Positions 1-13,560 are shown, counted from the stretch's first letter. The stretch: DNA of 64,000 nt from Blepharisma stoltei (GCA_914767885.1 CAJZBQ010000043.1:372001-436000); one strand, 5' to 3'. Program-made: numbers and translations. Notes: a model not told the origin generated them from the sequence alone.

Positions 1-1
1 G

Positions 2-1921
2 GTGATTAAAAATTATATCTATTATTATGAAGACAATGAAGTTGGAAAATGCTTTGAGTACAACGAAAATTTTTACTGCACAATGATGAGATTTAGCCTA
101 TCAATTGATGGATTTGTTTTAGAAGTGCTATATATCGCTGATTCTATTGAAGCTATTACTCCATTAGATAGCTCACCTATTACTAAAACAAGAACTGCCT
201 CGTTCAATGAATTCGGCGCTTATAAAACTGACGTTTCTATGGAGCCTGACGAAAATTATTTAAAAAACACTATGGGGAGCAATCATACTTATGCTTCATC
301 AATTTTATCAAAAATCCAAGGAAAAAGAGAAATTGAAAAAGCAAACCTAAAAATACTAAAATTGTGCAGTGCTTTAAATATGAATATAAGAATCGCGATA
401 TTTGTCCTTTTTATTATCACCTTTATAACAATAATTTTAGACACTGCGTTGATCAGTAATCTAAAAATGACAAGCATGCTTGAAGATCTCGCTTTTATGA
501 GGTATTTGGGGAATTCTATGCTACTAAATATAAGATCACTTGACTTGATCAGTCAAGAGCATGAACCTGCATTTTTTGAAGAATATTATAGAAATTCAAT
601 TAAGGAAAACTCAGAAACCCTTGAAAACAGCATAATTCTTATCAATGATGATATTTCCTCATACAACTTTCTACACAATATTTTTTCTAACCATTTTGTC
701 TCTATCTCTGAAAAAATTGAAGGAAATTTCATAAGGACCACAAACGAAAATTTGTTCCATTCTTTGCAAGCCTACATTTCTCATGCAAATGTAATAGCGA
801 ATACCAATATAAAAGATTTCCATACCATCCAGAATGATTTATATTATGTTTATTATAATTTTCCTACAGGAATTATAAGAACTTTAAACGAAAGTGTCCA
901 TACAATTTCCATTGATTATCAAGATCATGTGGAAAATACTTTTTTATTTTTGGAAATTTTTAAAGTTACATTTTTTGTTCCACCAATAATTATGATAATT
1001 TTATCAATTCCAAGCGTTATTATATTAGAAAAAGCAAATAAGACAAATTGGCATAATCTTTCGCATTTGAATATTGAAAGACAACAATATCTAAGAGACA
1101 AACTTATGGATAGGCTAAGAGATTTGCATGGAATTGAAGTTGAGCATATTGAGCCGAGGCTTGGAAAAACTGAAATGTACTCTTCAGTTTGGAAAAAATT
1201 CATAATAAAAATATTTTTGCTGCAGATTATCAGCATTATTTATTATTGTGCTGCTCTATATGGATTTCAAGTCGAGTTAAGTGAAATTTTTGTTAGTCAA
1301 TCAAAATACATTTTTAGTCAGGATCTGACAAGCATGCTATCAGAAAATTCTTACTTTTGGGCAAGAGAAAGATATTTAGATGGCCTAAATGAATCTTTTA
1401 TTGGTTCAATTGACAATAAATCGCCATTTCCTTCTTTAGAAGTTCAGCTCGAAAAATTAATAGAGGAATACGAGTATTTTGAAAATCTGATTACATATAA
1501 AGATTTCAAAAGGTTTTACAATGATGATATGATAAATTTAGAAGTTGGAAATCCATGCGATAAACTAGAAGATTCCTTATCAAACTGCAAATATAGTTAT
1601 TTGGGTGTAGGAGTCACTGCAGCAGTGAAAATGTATTTAGAAGAATTAAGAGACTTTTCTGTTTTCCAACGTTCAAATTGAGAAAATATTATAAGATTAG
1701 AAAAATACACAAACTTAATTATAGAATCCACAATTGCCATGATGCATGTTTACAATGACTCTATGGATCAAAAAATTAATGAAAACATTATCAGATTGAT
1801 GGTTACAACGCTAATGTATTTTATTTGTCTGGTTATTGTATCAATTATACTTGTTTTCGGAGCTGTAAATAAAATTAAGAGAGAATTGATTGGAAAAATT
1901 GATATTTTAAAATATTTTTAG
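2..1921 (+). CDS. TmcB-like PAS/multi-membrane protein, copy 1 (5' end outside window)
   Basis: C-terminal 639 codons of a large membrane protein; the 5' part lies before the window. TGA at 1679 falls where copies 2 and 3 have a plain Trp codon (NWQD), so it is read as Trp and the frame runs on to TAG at 1919. Visible are the end of the PAS-like region, then hydrophobic segments near residues 130-150, 320-340, 400-420 and 600-620, the layout of the other copies. It matches the ciliate proteins usually labelled TmcB-like or PAS S-box, probably surface or endomembrane receptors, but no ligand can be read from sequence. First member of a head-to-tail array of three. No insert is present in the visible part. 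Confidence 0.8.
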
Positions 1922-2520
1922 AAGTATATTATCTGAAAAAGCTATTTAAGTTCAAATTTTGATTTGTAATAGTAATAAGATTTATTATAAATAGCGAATT
2001 AGTAAGTCATTTAAGTCTCCTGCGCTATCTTATTAGAGGCTCGTCATTGCCATTTCATAGGAAGCCATCTTCCAAATTATTTCCAATAATTAGTTACTAT
2101 TTGAGGAAAATTATAAAGAAATAAAATCTAAGCTCAGCAAATTAATAAATAATACCTATTAATTATTTATTATTTTCATGCATTGGCGAAGTTAAGCCTC
2201 AAATAAGGGCTCACTTAAATCGCTTTCTCTTCTTTGGTGACATCATAAGTATCATCTCAAATATATTTAGATTTTAAAATTGATAATTGGTTCTTTTTTA
2301 CTTCTTTATTAATAAAAAATAATTTTAAGTACCCAGGAATTAAAATCAGAAAATTTTATCGCTAATTATTGAAGTAAATGAAAGCCTAAAATATATTAGT
2401 ATTTAATAAGAATTTTAATTTGCAAATATCACAATAATCTTCTTAACTCGATTATAGTTCTCCAGTCATGATAAAAAGAATTATTAAATCAGTATAAATA
2501 AAATCCATATAAAATCCAGC
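1922..2520. other. Intergenic spacer, nothing recognised
   Basis: About 600 bp of AT-rich DNA between copies 1 and 2 of the tandem array. No open frame, RNA gene or MITE end was seen. Confidence 0.5.
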
Positions 2521-5500
2521 ATGGATTCAGAAGCAGAAAAAAGACAAGGAAGCGCTTCATTTAAATTTGACACATCAACATCTAAGCGTGATATTTTGTA
2601 TAAAAGCTTAGAAGCCGAAAGAGCAAACCGCTTTAAAATCACTCTTTTTGATACCCTGATAAAGCTTGAAGGTAGCGATAACAAAAGAAAAATAAGCAGA
2701 GAGCGCCTGATACTGACTTATCTTTCACTATTTATAAAAAAAATTCAACTTTTATCAATTATACTCATAAGCTTCGAGACATCTGACAACGTTACTCTTG
2801 AGTCCTCCTTCAACGTGTTGTTAAGAATTCTGAGATTTGATATCCTGAGCATTAGTTTAAATATTCAATTAGAATTTTTACTTGTTATGATAGGTGGCAT
2901 TTGAGGCCTTTGCATAAGCTTTTGCATGATTTATCTTCAAATTTTTTATAAAAGGAAAATCGCTCTGAGGCCCGTTCTTTTTTTAACCAGTTTGCTGGGA
3001 TGAATATTTAAACATGTTTTTTGCATCCCTTATTTGTACAGTGTAGGGATATTTGTAAAATATACTTTTTTTGATGATAATTCTGAGGTTGGAGAATATG
3101 ACAATGTGAGCGCCTCAAATTACAAGACATTTTTAGCTCTACCTTTAGTTTTTGGAGTGCCGATCCTAGCTTTGAATATTTATTTTAGGACAATTTATTA
3201 TTGTAATCCTTGTTACACAGCGAAAATCAAGAGAAATAGAATGCATTCTTTGGTGACGCTTAAGGACAATTTATTTCAGTTTATTATTGTTTTTGCTTCA
3301 TTTTATCGTTCAGCAGCTTATTTTAATATTTTATGTGTTATTATTTCGATTTATATGATTTCACAATATATTTTTTATATGCCATATGTAGCAATGTTTG
3401 ATAATGTATTTGAAGTCGATACTTGAACAATGGTTTTATTTGGAGTCATAGCATATCAGATCTCTATTTATATTAATACAAACTCCGTACGTGCTTTAAT
3501 AATGATTTTTATCTACCCGTGTATAACATTTATCACCTATTTCTTAATGAATTGGTATTTCGACCGAGCTTTAAATTTTCCAATTACAAACCCCTATAAT
3601 GTTGAGTTAAAAATAAGAAGGCTTATTTTTGGCAAAAAGCCTCGAAATTTTCAACATAATTTAAGCGAAAAAATAAAAACGATGTACAAAGACGCAACGA
3701 AAATATTTTTATCCTTTAAAATGCTATTTGTTTGAGAAAGCTTATTTTATTTACACTATGAAAGAAATAAATCTTTAAGCTTGCTAAAATTATCAAAAAT
3801 TAATTTTTCCTCCCGAAAGCACTTGAAGATTTGGTATCAGCTTCATCGCAACAAAGCAAGATACTACAGCTTTCCGAACTTAGAAGCTGAGTATTTATAT
3901 TACTTTTATTATAAAATGCTTGTAAATGAAGAGTTTGCAGACGATTTAACATTAATAAGGTATATAAAAGACATAAATGTGCTGAACAGGAGAGATTTAG
4001 AAGTGACGTGCGACCTGTGAGATGTCTATAGAAAACTATCAGAAATTTCTGAGCATTCTTTGGAGTCAATTAATGAAGCATGTACAAAGCTTGTCAAGTC
4101 AAAAAAAAAATTTGAAGAAAAAGCTGAAAAAATGGTCAGAAAGTATCATTCTGACCCAGCTGTTTTGTCGGTGTATGGATCATATAAAGCTGATTTTTTG
4201 GAACAAAACCAAGGAAACTTACTTTTACAGAGAAGTAGAAGTTTAAAGGGCTCGAAAGATACTGGAATTGAAAAAATCACAGGAATGAAATACAGACAAG
4301 GAGACGCAATTATGGTGGTAAGTGGTATGCATGGGACTATTGGCGATATTTTGTATTTAAATAATGAAATAGCCAAACTTTTGAACATTGATTGTGTTGA
4401 TGATTATATAGGAACTACGTTTCGCCAATTTATCCCAGCTCCTTTTGATGTGATGCATAACGACATATTAAGGCGAGGGCTGATTTTTGGGGAAAGAATT
4501 GAACTTTATAGGCCAAGCCTTTTTTTAATTACAACCCGAGGGCATTGCGTAGAAGTTACCATGCATTTTCGGCTTGTGTTCTTTAAACAAATCCCTTACT
4601 TTATTGCAGATTTTAATGAAAAAGGCTATAATACTAATTTAATTCTTCATTCCCCGGATGGCTATATATATGCAGCTTCCAAAAACATTAACCAACTGAT
4701 CGGTAATAGAAAAGGTACAGTATTTGAAGTTGTAAATAACCTTGCGAATTATTATGAAAATTATAATCCAGGAGTCCCTTTTGAATATCATGAAGATTTC
4801 GACTGCTTTATGATGAGAATTACACTAGTTATAGATGGATCGCCATTAGTAGCATTATATGTAGCCAACGATTATGAATATTTTGCACAGATGAATAATT
4901 CAGACGAAAATACCCCAAAACCTCATCATGTAGAATCTTTTAATGATGGAGGATATAAAACTGATATTACAATGGAGCCTGAAGAATTAAATTTGAAAAG
5001 TGGCTTGGCGAGCTCTTTTACATATGCCTCAACTGTTTTATCCAAAATGGAAAAAAAATATGAAAAAGGAGAAAAGGAAAGTAGTAAAATTGCAAGGCTT
5101 TGTAATTCCATGAATGTGAACGTTAGGATTTCTAATGCAGCTTTGCTTGGGATTATTATTGCTACGATCATCATAGAAAGATATGTAGTTAATGAACTGA
5201 AAATATCTAATTTTCTAACTCCCCCCCCCCCCCCCCCTCCGTGAGCGAACAAAACCATTAGAAAAATCGCCATTTTTTGACCAAAAACCCACCCTCCGTG
5301 AGTGAACAAAAATATTTTTAATAGAAAAAATTTTAATAGAAAAAATTTTAATAGAAAAAAATTTTGCTATATAAGTGATAATTAGTATAATGAAATCTAG
5401 AGCTAATTCTGTTTATTTTAAACAAATTGCGTTTTAAAACATAAATTTTGCAAATTAAATTAGTATTTGCTTCCCAATTTTTGCAAATTAGGATTTTTTT

Positions 5501-7070
5501 TTAAATTTCGAAAAAAATATTTTTTATAAAATTTTATATATAAATTGTTTTTAAAAAAAAAAATTAACCCCCCTCCGTGAGTGAAACAAAATTTTTTTTT
5601 GTTCGCTCACGGAGGGGGGGGGGGGGAGTAAGCAATTTTTCTACTCTCAGGCACTTAGGAAACAGTATATTATTAGATTCAAGATCCCTTGATCTTTTAA
5701 GTAAGGGCTATGAATTAGCATATGAAGAAACTGACTATCGAGCTTCTCTTCAGTCAAGTATAAATAACTTTGAAAATACACTATTACAAGTCAGTGATGA
5801 AATATCAAATTATGACTATATGGATGATGTTTTTGTTACAAAAAAGGTCAAAACGACAGAAAAAACAGGTGAAAATGCCTTGAGGATTATTAAAACTAAT
5901 TTATTCCAAGCTTTGCAAAAAATTATCCAAGAAGGATACACAATCTACGGTGCTGAGCTTTCTGGATTTCAAGGAATTCAAGCAAGTCTATTTTATATTT
6001 ATTGGAATTTTCCTGGGGAAACATTTAGAAGCTTAAATAGCAGTCTTAATTCTATTAACGACGAAACACATAATCATATATCTTCAGTTTTCGAATTTTT
6101 GAAAATTTTTAAATTGATTGTTTTTATCCCTTCTATGCTTATTATCATTCTTTCTATTCCAAATCTAATTGCTCTTGAAAAAATCAATAAAGAGCACTGA
6201 AATGAGCTTTCATCGCTAAATATAGAAAGGCAAATAGCTTTAAGAGAAAAACTAACTGTAAGATTATCTGAGTTCCATGGCATTCAAGTTGAAGAAATAG
6301 AGCCAAAACACACAAAAAAGGCAGTTTATTCATCTATTTGAAAAACATTTCTGTTTAAAGTACTTTTTTTAGAACTTATCAGCATTATCTATTTCTTTGT
6401 TTCTATTTATGCTATCCAAAACAGCATAAGTGAAGCCTTAACTTATCAGTCTAGCTACAGGCTTAGATCAGGCTATAGAAGATCTCTAACAATATCTACT
6501 TTCTTCTGAACAAGAGAGCTTCTTTTATCAGAAACCGAATCTTCTCTAATCAATACTCTTGATAATAAAAACCCTTATCCTTCAGTTATAAAAAGCTTGC
6601 AATCCTCAATTGAGGACTATGACTACCATGAGCATCTTATTGACTTCGGCTCGGCAACAAAATACTTTGAGCATGACATGTACAACTTACTAATTGGAAA
6701 TCCTTGCAGCGATGCTGCCAAGTCCATACCTAACTGCCTTACTAGCTATATCAGCACAGGAATGCTGCCTGCGCTTGAATTGTATTTGGATGATACAAGG
6801 ACTATTTTTTTTGATAATAGCTCAAATTGGCAGGACGTTATCAAACTAGAGAAATACTCAAAATTAATAAGTAACTCAGTAGGGCTGATGACAGAGAGCT
6901 TTATGAATTCTACTGATGATAAAATTGATGCATATATGACTTACTTGACGATTACCACTTTACTCTATTTTTTTATTTTGCTTTTAGTTGTATTATTACT
7001 TGTCTTAGCATCTGTTAATAAAATCAAGAATGGTTTGATTGGAAAAATTGAGATCCTCAACTATTTTTAA
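2521..7070 (+). CDS. TmcB-like PAS/multi-membrane protein, copy 2 (interrupted by IES 5218-5630)
   Basis: Joining 2521-5217 to 5631-7070 gives 1378 residues ending in TAA, with several TGA codons read as Trp. The N-terminal third has about six membrane spans. A charged TmcB-type region follows (near residues 380-560), then a PAS-like fold (GDILYLNNEIAKLL, IPAPFDVMHNDIL) near 600-700 and four more spans in the C-terminal half. The insert lies just after a membrane segment. Once it is removed, NFLSNFSTLRHLG lines up residue for residue with SFLNSFDIMRFYG of copy 3. Only 270 bp separate it from copy 3. Family from resemblance to ciliate TmcB-like proteins; function unknown, a sensory receptor role is inference. 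Confidence 0.85.
5218..5630 (+). mobile_element. IES: full-length family-A MITE, forward orientation
   Basis: 413 bp counted from after the TA at 5216 through the TA at 5629. Tips are a 17-base C run and a matching G run followed by CTCCGTGAGCGAACAAAA. A direct copy of that motif lies about 70 bp inside the left end, and a snap-back copy makes a hairpin at the right end. The core (TATATAAGTGATAATTA, then AAATCTAGAGCTAATTCTG) is shared by all family-A copies. Removal with one TA restores the reading frame of the host gene. Confidence 0.92.
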
Positions 7071-7340
7071 GCTTAGATTATTCGTTAACTTATAAAGTTA
7101 AATTGTAATTTTGCTAATCAGTATTTCTTATCACTGGTTTTATAAAATCCTTAATGAGCATTTCTAGAGTTGAGCTAAATATTAATATACACTAAATTAC
7201 TTTTATCCTTATTATCAAAGAATATTAAGAAATAAATAATATTTATTTTACATAGGCCAATAAGATCTTATTTTAAAGGTCGTTTCTTTTTAATATAAAA
7301 ATTACATGATTTTTAAAATAATAATACAATAAATTAGCAT

Positions 7341-10300
7341 ATGGATTTAGGAAAAGAAAAGAAAAGAAGTAGCAATTCATTTAAGCTAGACACATCCACA
7401 TCCAAAAGAGACAAACTTTATCAAAGTCTTGAAGCCGATCGGGTTAGTCATTTTAAAAGTGCTTTATTTGATGTATTTATTACTCTTGAGGGCTGCGATA
7501 GCAAAAATAAAATAAGCAAGCAAAGACTTGCAATAAACTATACTGCGCTATTTATAAGAAAACTGCAACTTCTATCACTGATTTTAATAAATTTTGAGGC
7601 TACTTCAAATATCAGTTTAGAATCTGCTCTAAGCTCCTTGTTAAAGGTTTTAAGATTTGACGCTATCTGCGCAGAGCTTAATCTTGGCCTTGGCTTTTTA
7701 GTATTATTAGTTATATCTATATGATGTCTTGGATTAAATTTTTTTATTATCTATGTGCAGGCTTATCGTAAAAAGAACCACGCTATAAAATCAATTGTCT
7801 GTATTATAACTGTACTAGGATGATTTTATGAGTATTTATTGTGAATTCCTTATTTATATAGCGTTGGAATATATTCAAAATATACTTTTTTTGTCAATAA
7901 CTCAAGAGTTTCTGAGTATAGCAATATAGATTCCAACGGTTTCAACTCACTTTGATCAATTCCACTGATTTTTGGGTTACCAATTTTAGTTTCAAATATT
8001 TTTTTCAGGACAATTTACTATTGTAATCCATGCTATACATCAAAGCTCAAAAGAAATAGGCTGCATTCGCTTGTAAGTATGAAAGATCTTTTATGCCAAC
8101 TTCTTATGATTTTTTCTTCGTTTTACAATTCAACGTTTCATTTTAATATGATTAGTGGATTTATATCTATTTACATGATTTTTCAATATACTATATATTT
8201 GCCATTTGTATCCATATTTGATAATACATTTGAAGCTGGAACTTGAATACTAGTTTTACTTGGAATAATCTCGTATCAAATTTCAAGAGAAATTAATACT
8301 GCATCTATTCATGGACTCATCATAGTATTTCTATTCCCATGTATAATAATGCTTTTGTATTATTTAATGCACTGATATTTCAACAGAACTTTAAATTCAA
8401 AAAAACAAAATCCATACTCAGTTGAGCTGAAAATTAGAAAACTAATTTTAGGAATAAAGCCAAAAGATTTCACAAGCAGCCTCAATATAGAAATAAAAAA
8501 GATTTTTAAAGACTCAACCAAAATATATTTATCTTTTAAGATGCTATTTGTATGAGAATGCTTATTTTATTTGCATTATGAGCGTAATAAGCATCTTGCA
8601 CTTATGAAAATATCCAAAATTAATTTTTCTTGCCAAAAACATCTAAACATATGGTATCAGTCGAACAAAAATAAACTAATTCACTACAGCTATCCCAACA
8701 TAGAGCCTCAGTATTTATTTTATTCCTATTATAAAAAACTTGTAAATGAAGAGCATTCTGAAGATTTGGTCTTATTACGATACATCCGAGACATAAATTC
8801 ATTCCGAAAATCTGACTTAGAAGTATCATGTGAGCTCTGGGATGTTTATCGTAAACTCGCAGATATATCTGCCCATTCCGTAAAATCCATACAAAATACT
8901 TGTCTAAAACTCGGAAAGGCAAAAAAAAGGTTCGAAGAAAAAGCTGAGAAAATGTATAGAAGGTATCACTCAGATCCTGAAGTACTTTCTATATATGGAT
9001 CCTATATAGCAGACTTTTTAGGGGAAGAAGAAGGAAAATTGCTACTGCATAAAAGTAGAAGTCTAAAAGACTCAAAAGACCTGGGTGTTGAAAAATTCAC
9101 AGGGTTTCAGTATCACCATTTAGGAGCATCCATAATGATAGTTAGCGGAATGTTTGGATCAATTGGAGATATTCTTTACTTACTCCCCCCCCCCCTCCGT
9201 GAGCGACAAAAAAAAAATTTTGTTCGCTCACGGAGGGGGGTTAATTTTTTTTTTTAAAAAAAAATTTATATATAAATTTTATAAAAAATATTTTTTTCGA
9301 AATTTAAAAAAATCCTAATTTGCAAAAATTGGGAAGCAAATATTAATTTAATTTTTGCAAAATTTATGTTTTAAAACGCAATTTGTTTTTAAAATTAAAC
9401 AGAATTAGCTCTAGATTTCATTATACTAATTATCACTTATATATCAAAATTTTTTTCCATTAAAATTTTTTTTCTATTAAAAAAATTTTTTTGTTCACTC
9501 ACGGAGGGTGGGTTTTTGGTCAAAAAATGGCGATTTTTCTAATGGTTTTGTTCGCTCACGGAGGGGGGGGGGGGGGGAGTTAAACAAAGAAATTTGTGAG
9601 CTGCTGCAAATAGAACTTGTCGATGATTATATTGGAACAAGTTTCTGCCAATTTATTCCAGCTCCTTTTGATGTGATGCATAACGATATTTTAAGAAGAA
9701 ATCTTATCTCTGGTGACAGAATTGAATTATACAGGCCAAGTCTTTTTTTAATCACCACGTCAGGTAACTGTGTAGAAGTTACAATGCATTTTCGACTTGT
9801 GTTTTTCAAGCAGATCCCATATTTCGTTGCAGATTTCAATGAAAAAGGTCACAATACTAATTTAATCCTCCATTCCCCAGATGGTTATATATATGCTGCA
9901 TCTAAAAATATTAATGATTTAATTGGAGAAAGGAAAGGGACGGTTTTTGAAGTTATTCACAATCTTGCTGATTATTATAAGAATAATAGCTTGTTCAAGC
10001 CATTTGAATATCATGAAGATTTTAATTGTGTCATGATGAGAGTCAAGCTTGTTATTGATGGTTCACCATTAGAAGCTCTATATATTGCTCAGAATTATGA
10101 ATATTTTAAAGAAGGAGGTGGCTCAGTAAACCATTATGAAGAAAGCCAAAAAAGTGGATCGGTCCAGGAATTTGGATTTAAGACTGATGTTTCTATGGTT
10201 GCAAGTAAGTCTCTGATGAAAAGTAATATCACAAACTATTACATGCATCAATCAACTTTACTATCTAGAATAGAAAAAAAGAAAAAATCTGAAAAAAGCA

Positions 10301-11886
10301 ATTTGGAAAGTAGTCAAATTACTAAGCTTTGCAGCCTCCTAAATTTTAATATCAGGTTTTCATTACTTGTTTTATTTTCTATAACCATTGCTACTTTAGC
10401 TACAGAAAAAATTATCACAAATGAACTGAAAATGTCAAGTTTTTTAAACTCCTTTGATATAATGAGATTTTATGGTATTTCTATTATTCAAGACTCCAGA
10501 TCTCTTAATCTATTAGAAAAAGGATATTTATTAACTTACCCCGAGGAATTTTATCGGTCTTCCCTTCAATCAAATCTTGAGAATTTTGAAAAAAATTTAA
10601 TGTCTGCAGGTGATGACATATATAAAAGAAGCTATATGCATAACGTCTTCTCTATAGCAAAAGTGTCATCCACTGAAAAATATGGCAATAATACTTTTCG
10701 GACTATAAAAATCAACCTATTTCAAAACTTGCAAAAAATAATTAAAGAAGGCTCAATAATTTTAAACACAGAGCTTGCAGATTTTCCTAAAATTGACTCA
10801 AGCTTTGCGTATCTATACATGAATTATCCTTGAGAAACCTTCAATCATTTAAATGACAGCGTTTATATATCGTTAGAAGACATTGAAAGCCATACAGAAT
10901 GAGCATTTGAGTTTTTAAAAAGTTTGAAACTGACTTTTTTCATCCCTTCCTTATTAATCATAATGCTATCAATCCCAAGTATTATCAAGCTTGAAAAAAT
11001 AAATAAAAAAAACTGAAAGTGCTTATGCAATCTTGATATAGAGAGACAGATAGAGATAAGAGATAAACTTATTGATAGGCTCTATGTCTTTCATGGTGTT
11101 CAAGTCGATGAAGTTGAGCATAAGTATTCGAGAAATGCAATTTTTTATTCACATTGAAAATCATTTATGCTGAAAATTTTGATCCTTGAAATATTAAGTT
11201 TGGGCTATTATTTTGCTGCTGTATATGGATTTCATGGGACATTAAAAGAAATTTTAATCTCTCAGTCAGAGTTCATTTTTTATTCTGGAACTAGAGGAAT
11301 GCTATCTTCAAGTGCATTTTTTTGAGCAAGAGAAACGTTTTTAGATACTAAAAATGACTCTCTTTCTGTTTTTATTGGGGATTTTTACCCATTTCCATCA
11401 CCGAAAAAGCAGCTTCAGTCGATGATTGATGACTGCCTCTATGCTCAAAATTATATTGACTATAGAAAACCTCATAAATATTATGATGACAACATGATTA
11501 ATTTATTAATAGGGAATCCATGTGAATCAAATGATAAATTTGTGCAAGATTGCACCAAAAGCTATATCAGCATGGGGATTAAGCCAGCTATCAAAATCTA
11601 TTTAAACGAGTTAAAAAGAGTACCAAGCTATAATAAAGCAGATTGGCAAGATATAAATGATTTAGAAAAATATTCAAAAATCATTGATAACTCCACAATT
11701 TATATGCAGAAGAGCTATATCAATTCAACTGACTCAAAAATCGATTCTGAAATGGATGATCTAATCATTTCAACACTTTTATACTTCTTTTTCCTTTTAA
11801 TTATCTCTTTTTTACTTATTCTATCAGCAGTAAGTAAAATAAAAAGAGATTTGCTGGGCAAAATTGATATCTTAAAATATTTTTAA
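7341..11886 (+). CDS. TmcB-like PAS/multi-membrane protein, copy 3 (interrupted by IES 9183-9582)
   Basis: Joining 7341-9182 to 9583-11886 gives 1381 residues ending in TAA at 11884. It is colinear with copy 2 throughout: N-terminal spans, TmcB-type middle, PAS region and four C-terminal spans. The insert splits the PAS-like domain. After removal GDILYLNKEICELLQI matches GDILYLNNEIAKLLNI of copy 2 with no gap, which fixes both the frame and the boundaries. In-frame TGA occurs many times as Trp. Spacer to the next gene is only 70 bp. Probably a paralogous receptor; role inferred only from domain layout. Confidence 0.85.
9183..9582 (-). mobile_element. IES: full-length family-A MITE, reverse orientation
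   Basis: 400 bp from after the TA at 9181 through the TA at 9581. It is the reverse complement of the copy at 5218: hairpin end on the left, direct-repeat end on the right, C/G-run tips. Its length is not a multiple of three, so if retained it would destroy the PAS gene. Confidence 0.92.
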
Positions 11887-11956
11887 AAATAATCCTTCTT
11901 GATAGACAATTCATTTTTGGTCTTACTTTTCTTTAATATTTTTTGACATAATAAAT

Positions 11957-12963
11957 ATGATTTCAACCCTTCTTGGTAGCTTGAAATTTGCATGGTATCA
12001 ATGCCGTGCTCCTTATGTCAACGAATCTCGCCTTCTTGTAACCAAAGAACTTGGATACACCTTAGAACCAATAGATAGAAATCTATCAAGACTTATGGGC
12101 TTTGAAAATGAGCCAGGCTCTCAAAGAATGTCAGCCCTCGAAGCTTCCTTCTTCCTCAAAGACTTTGCAGAGCAAGACCTTGCTTCTCTTGAAAACCGTG
12201 CTCCAGCTATTTTGCAAAAAGCTAAAGAAATAGACCAAAAATTGATTTTCTTGAGAATTTATTACTTCTTCATGAATGCTGAATACAGAAACGTATCAAC
12301 ATTGAAGCCTTATATAAAAATTCACAAGGAAAGAGTGTCAAAAGTTCATGAGAGTCTAATGAGACTTATACAATATACCCAAATTGATGCTTTGCCAGTG
12401 GCTGCTGTTTCTAATACACTTTATGGAGCAGCCAAGCTTAACTTAAGCGTGGACCCAGTTTTAAACTCAATTTTACTGCCAGTCCTTAGTCAGAAATATA
12501 AGTACCTCACTACAGTTGGGCTTGCTGAAACGCTCTGGGCACTTCATAAGTTAAACTCCAAAAACGCAGATTTATCTCTAACTTTCTGAGAGAGTAATAC
12601 TATCTTTGGGAAATTCATCTAAAAAAGTTTTAAATGATTAATTTTATAAGGCTTATGCTGCTTGCATTATAAAAGTTTATAAATAATTTTTAAAAATTTA
12701 GCCTCCTAAGTGAGTGAAAAAAAAAGTTATAGCCAATCATGATGTGGGAGAGTAAGAAGATATTGGCAGACTTAGGACAAAGAGAAGTGAAGTATATTCA
12801 AGTAGTCCCTGGATATTTCAATCATTTGCAGTTCCAGCTTGACCCAAATGCAAAAACTCCAAGAGAAGTTGGACTTTTAAAAGATGTGCTGATGATGAGT
12901 ACTGATTCTGATACGAAGAAGCAAATTGAAGAGTTTCTCAGCAAATATAAGCCTAACCAATAA
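11957..12963 (+). CDS. Hypothetical helical protein (interrupted by IES 12597-12754)
   Basis: Joining 11957-12596 to 12755-12963 gives 282 residues ending in TAA. TGA at 12587 is Trp, and the junction reads TFWESKKILADLG. The protein is mostly amphipathic helix, with an LAETLWALHKLN-type segment near residue 195 like those in organellar RNA-binding FASTK/RAP or heptatricopeptide-type repeat proteins. No RAP domain was confirmed, so a mitochondrial RNA role is only a guess. No membrane spans. The start is the first ATG after the upstream stop. Confidence 0.65.
12597..12754 (-). mobile_element. IES: short remnant of a family-A MITE
   Basis: 158 bp bounded by TA at 12595 and 12753 inside an 8-bp direct repeat GAGAGTAA. 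It keeps a CCTCCTAAGTGAGTGAA motif near the right end, a decayed version of the family-A tip. Removal brings two otherwise out-of-frame coding pieces into frame. Confidence 0.75.
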
Positions 12964-13054
12964 CTCAGCTTAGAGTTAATTTATTTTTACTTACTCTCGC
13001 TATTAATAATTGCAATACCTATAGGGCTTGATTATAAAATATTTTTCTTGACTA

Positions 13055-13340
13055 ACTCCCCTCCGCAGGGGAAGAAAATAAAATTTTTCGCTCACAAAGG
13101 GAGTTATTTTTTTTTATAAATTTTATAGTAAATTTTAAAGCATATATATATTAATTTAATTTTTGAAATTTTATATTTTTATAATTTAAGCTTTTTAAAA
13201 TTAAACAACATTAGTTAGTATTTCTTATTATAATTGTCACTTATTTTTTCATAAAAATTTGTTTGTTCGCTCACGGAGGATTGGTTTTTCCCCAAAAAAA
13301 AAAAATTTTCCAATAATTTTATTTGTTTATGATGGGAGTA
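13055..13340 (-). mobile_element. Intergenic family-A MITE, reverse orientation, partly decayed
   Basis: 286 bp from CTCCCCTCCGCAGGGG next to the TA at 13053 to GATGGGAGTA at 13340. The left hairpin end and the internal TTCGCTCACGGAGGA copy are visible. It lies between the helical protein gene and the channel gene; the rest of 12964-13560 is AT-rich with no gene seen. Confidence 0.8.
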
Positions 13341-13560
13341 AAAAATTTATTCCTATAATTGGAAAAGAGTTAAAAAAATTTGAATCACAATCCCTTTCCA
13401 CATCCATTCAAAGAATTCAAAATTTTTTAGTTGCATAGCTATTCACATTAATATATGTCTAATTCACTAGCTTCCTATCCGCACAGAGTTTCTTAATTAA
13501 AGATAGAGAATGGTTAATTTAATGAGCAGTGCTGAATTAATAAAATAATTAGATTTCATC

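Noticed and set aside
2-1681. Standard-code reading in which genes end at TGA
   Set aside because: Frames continue with conserved sequence beyond TGA in nearly every gene and TGA aligns with Trp.
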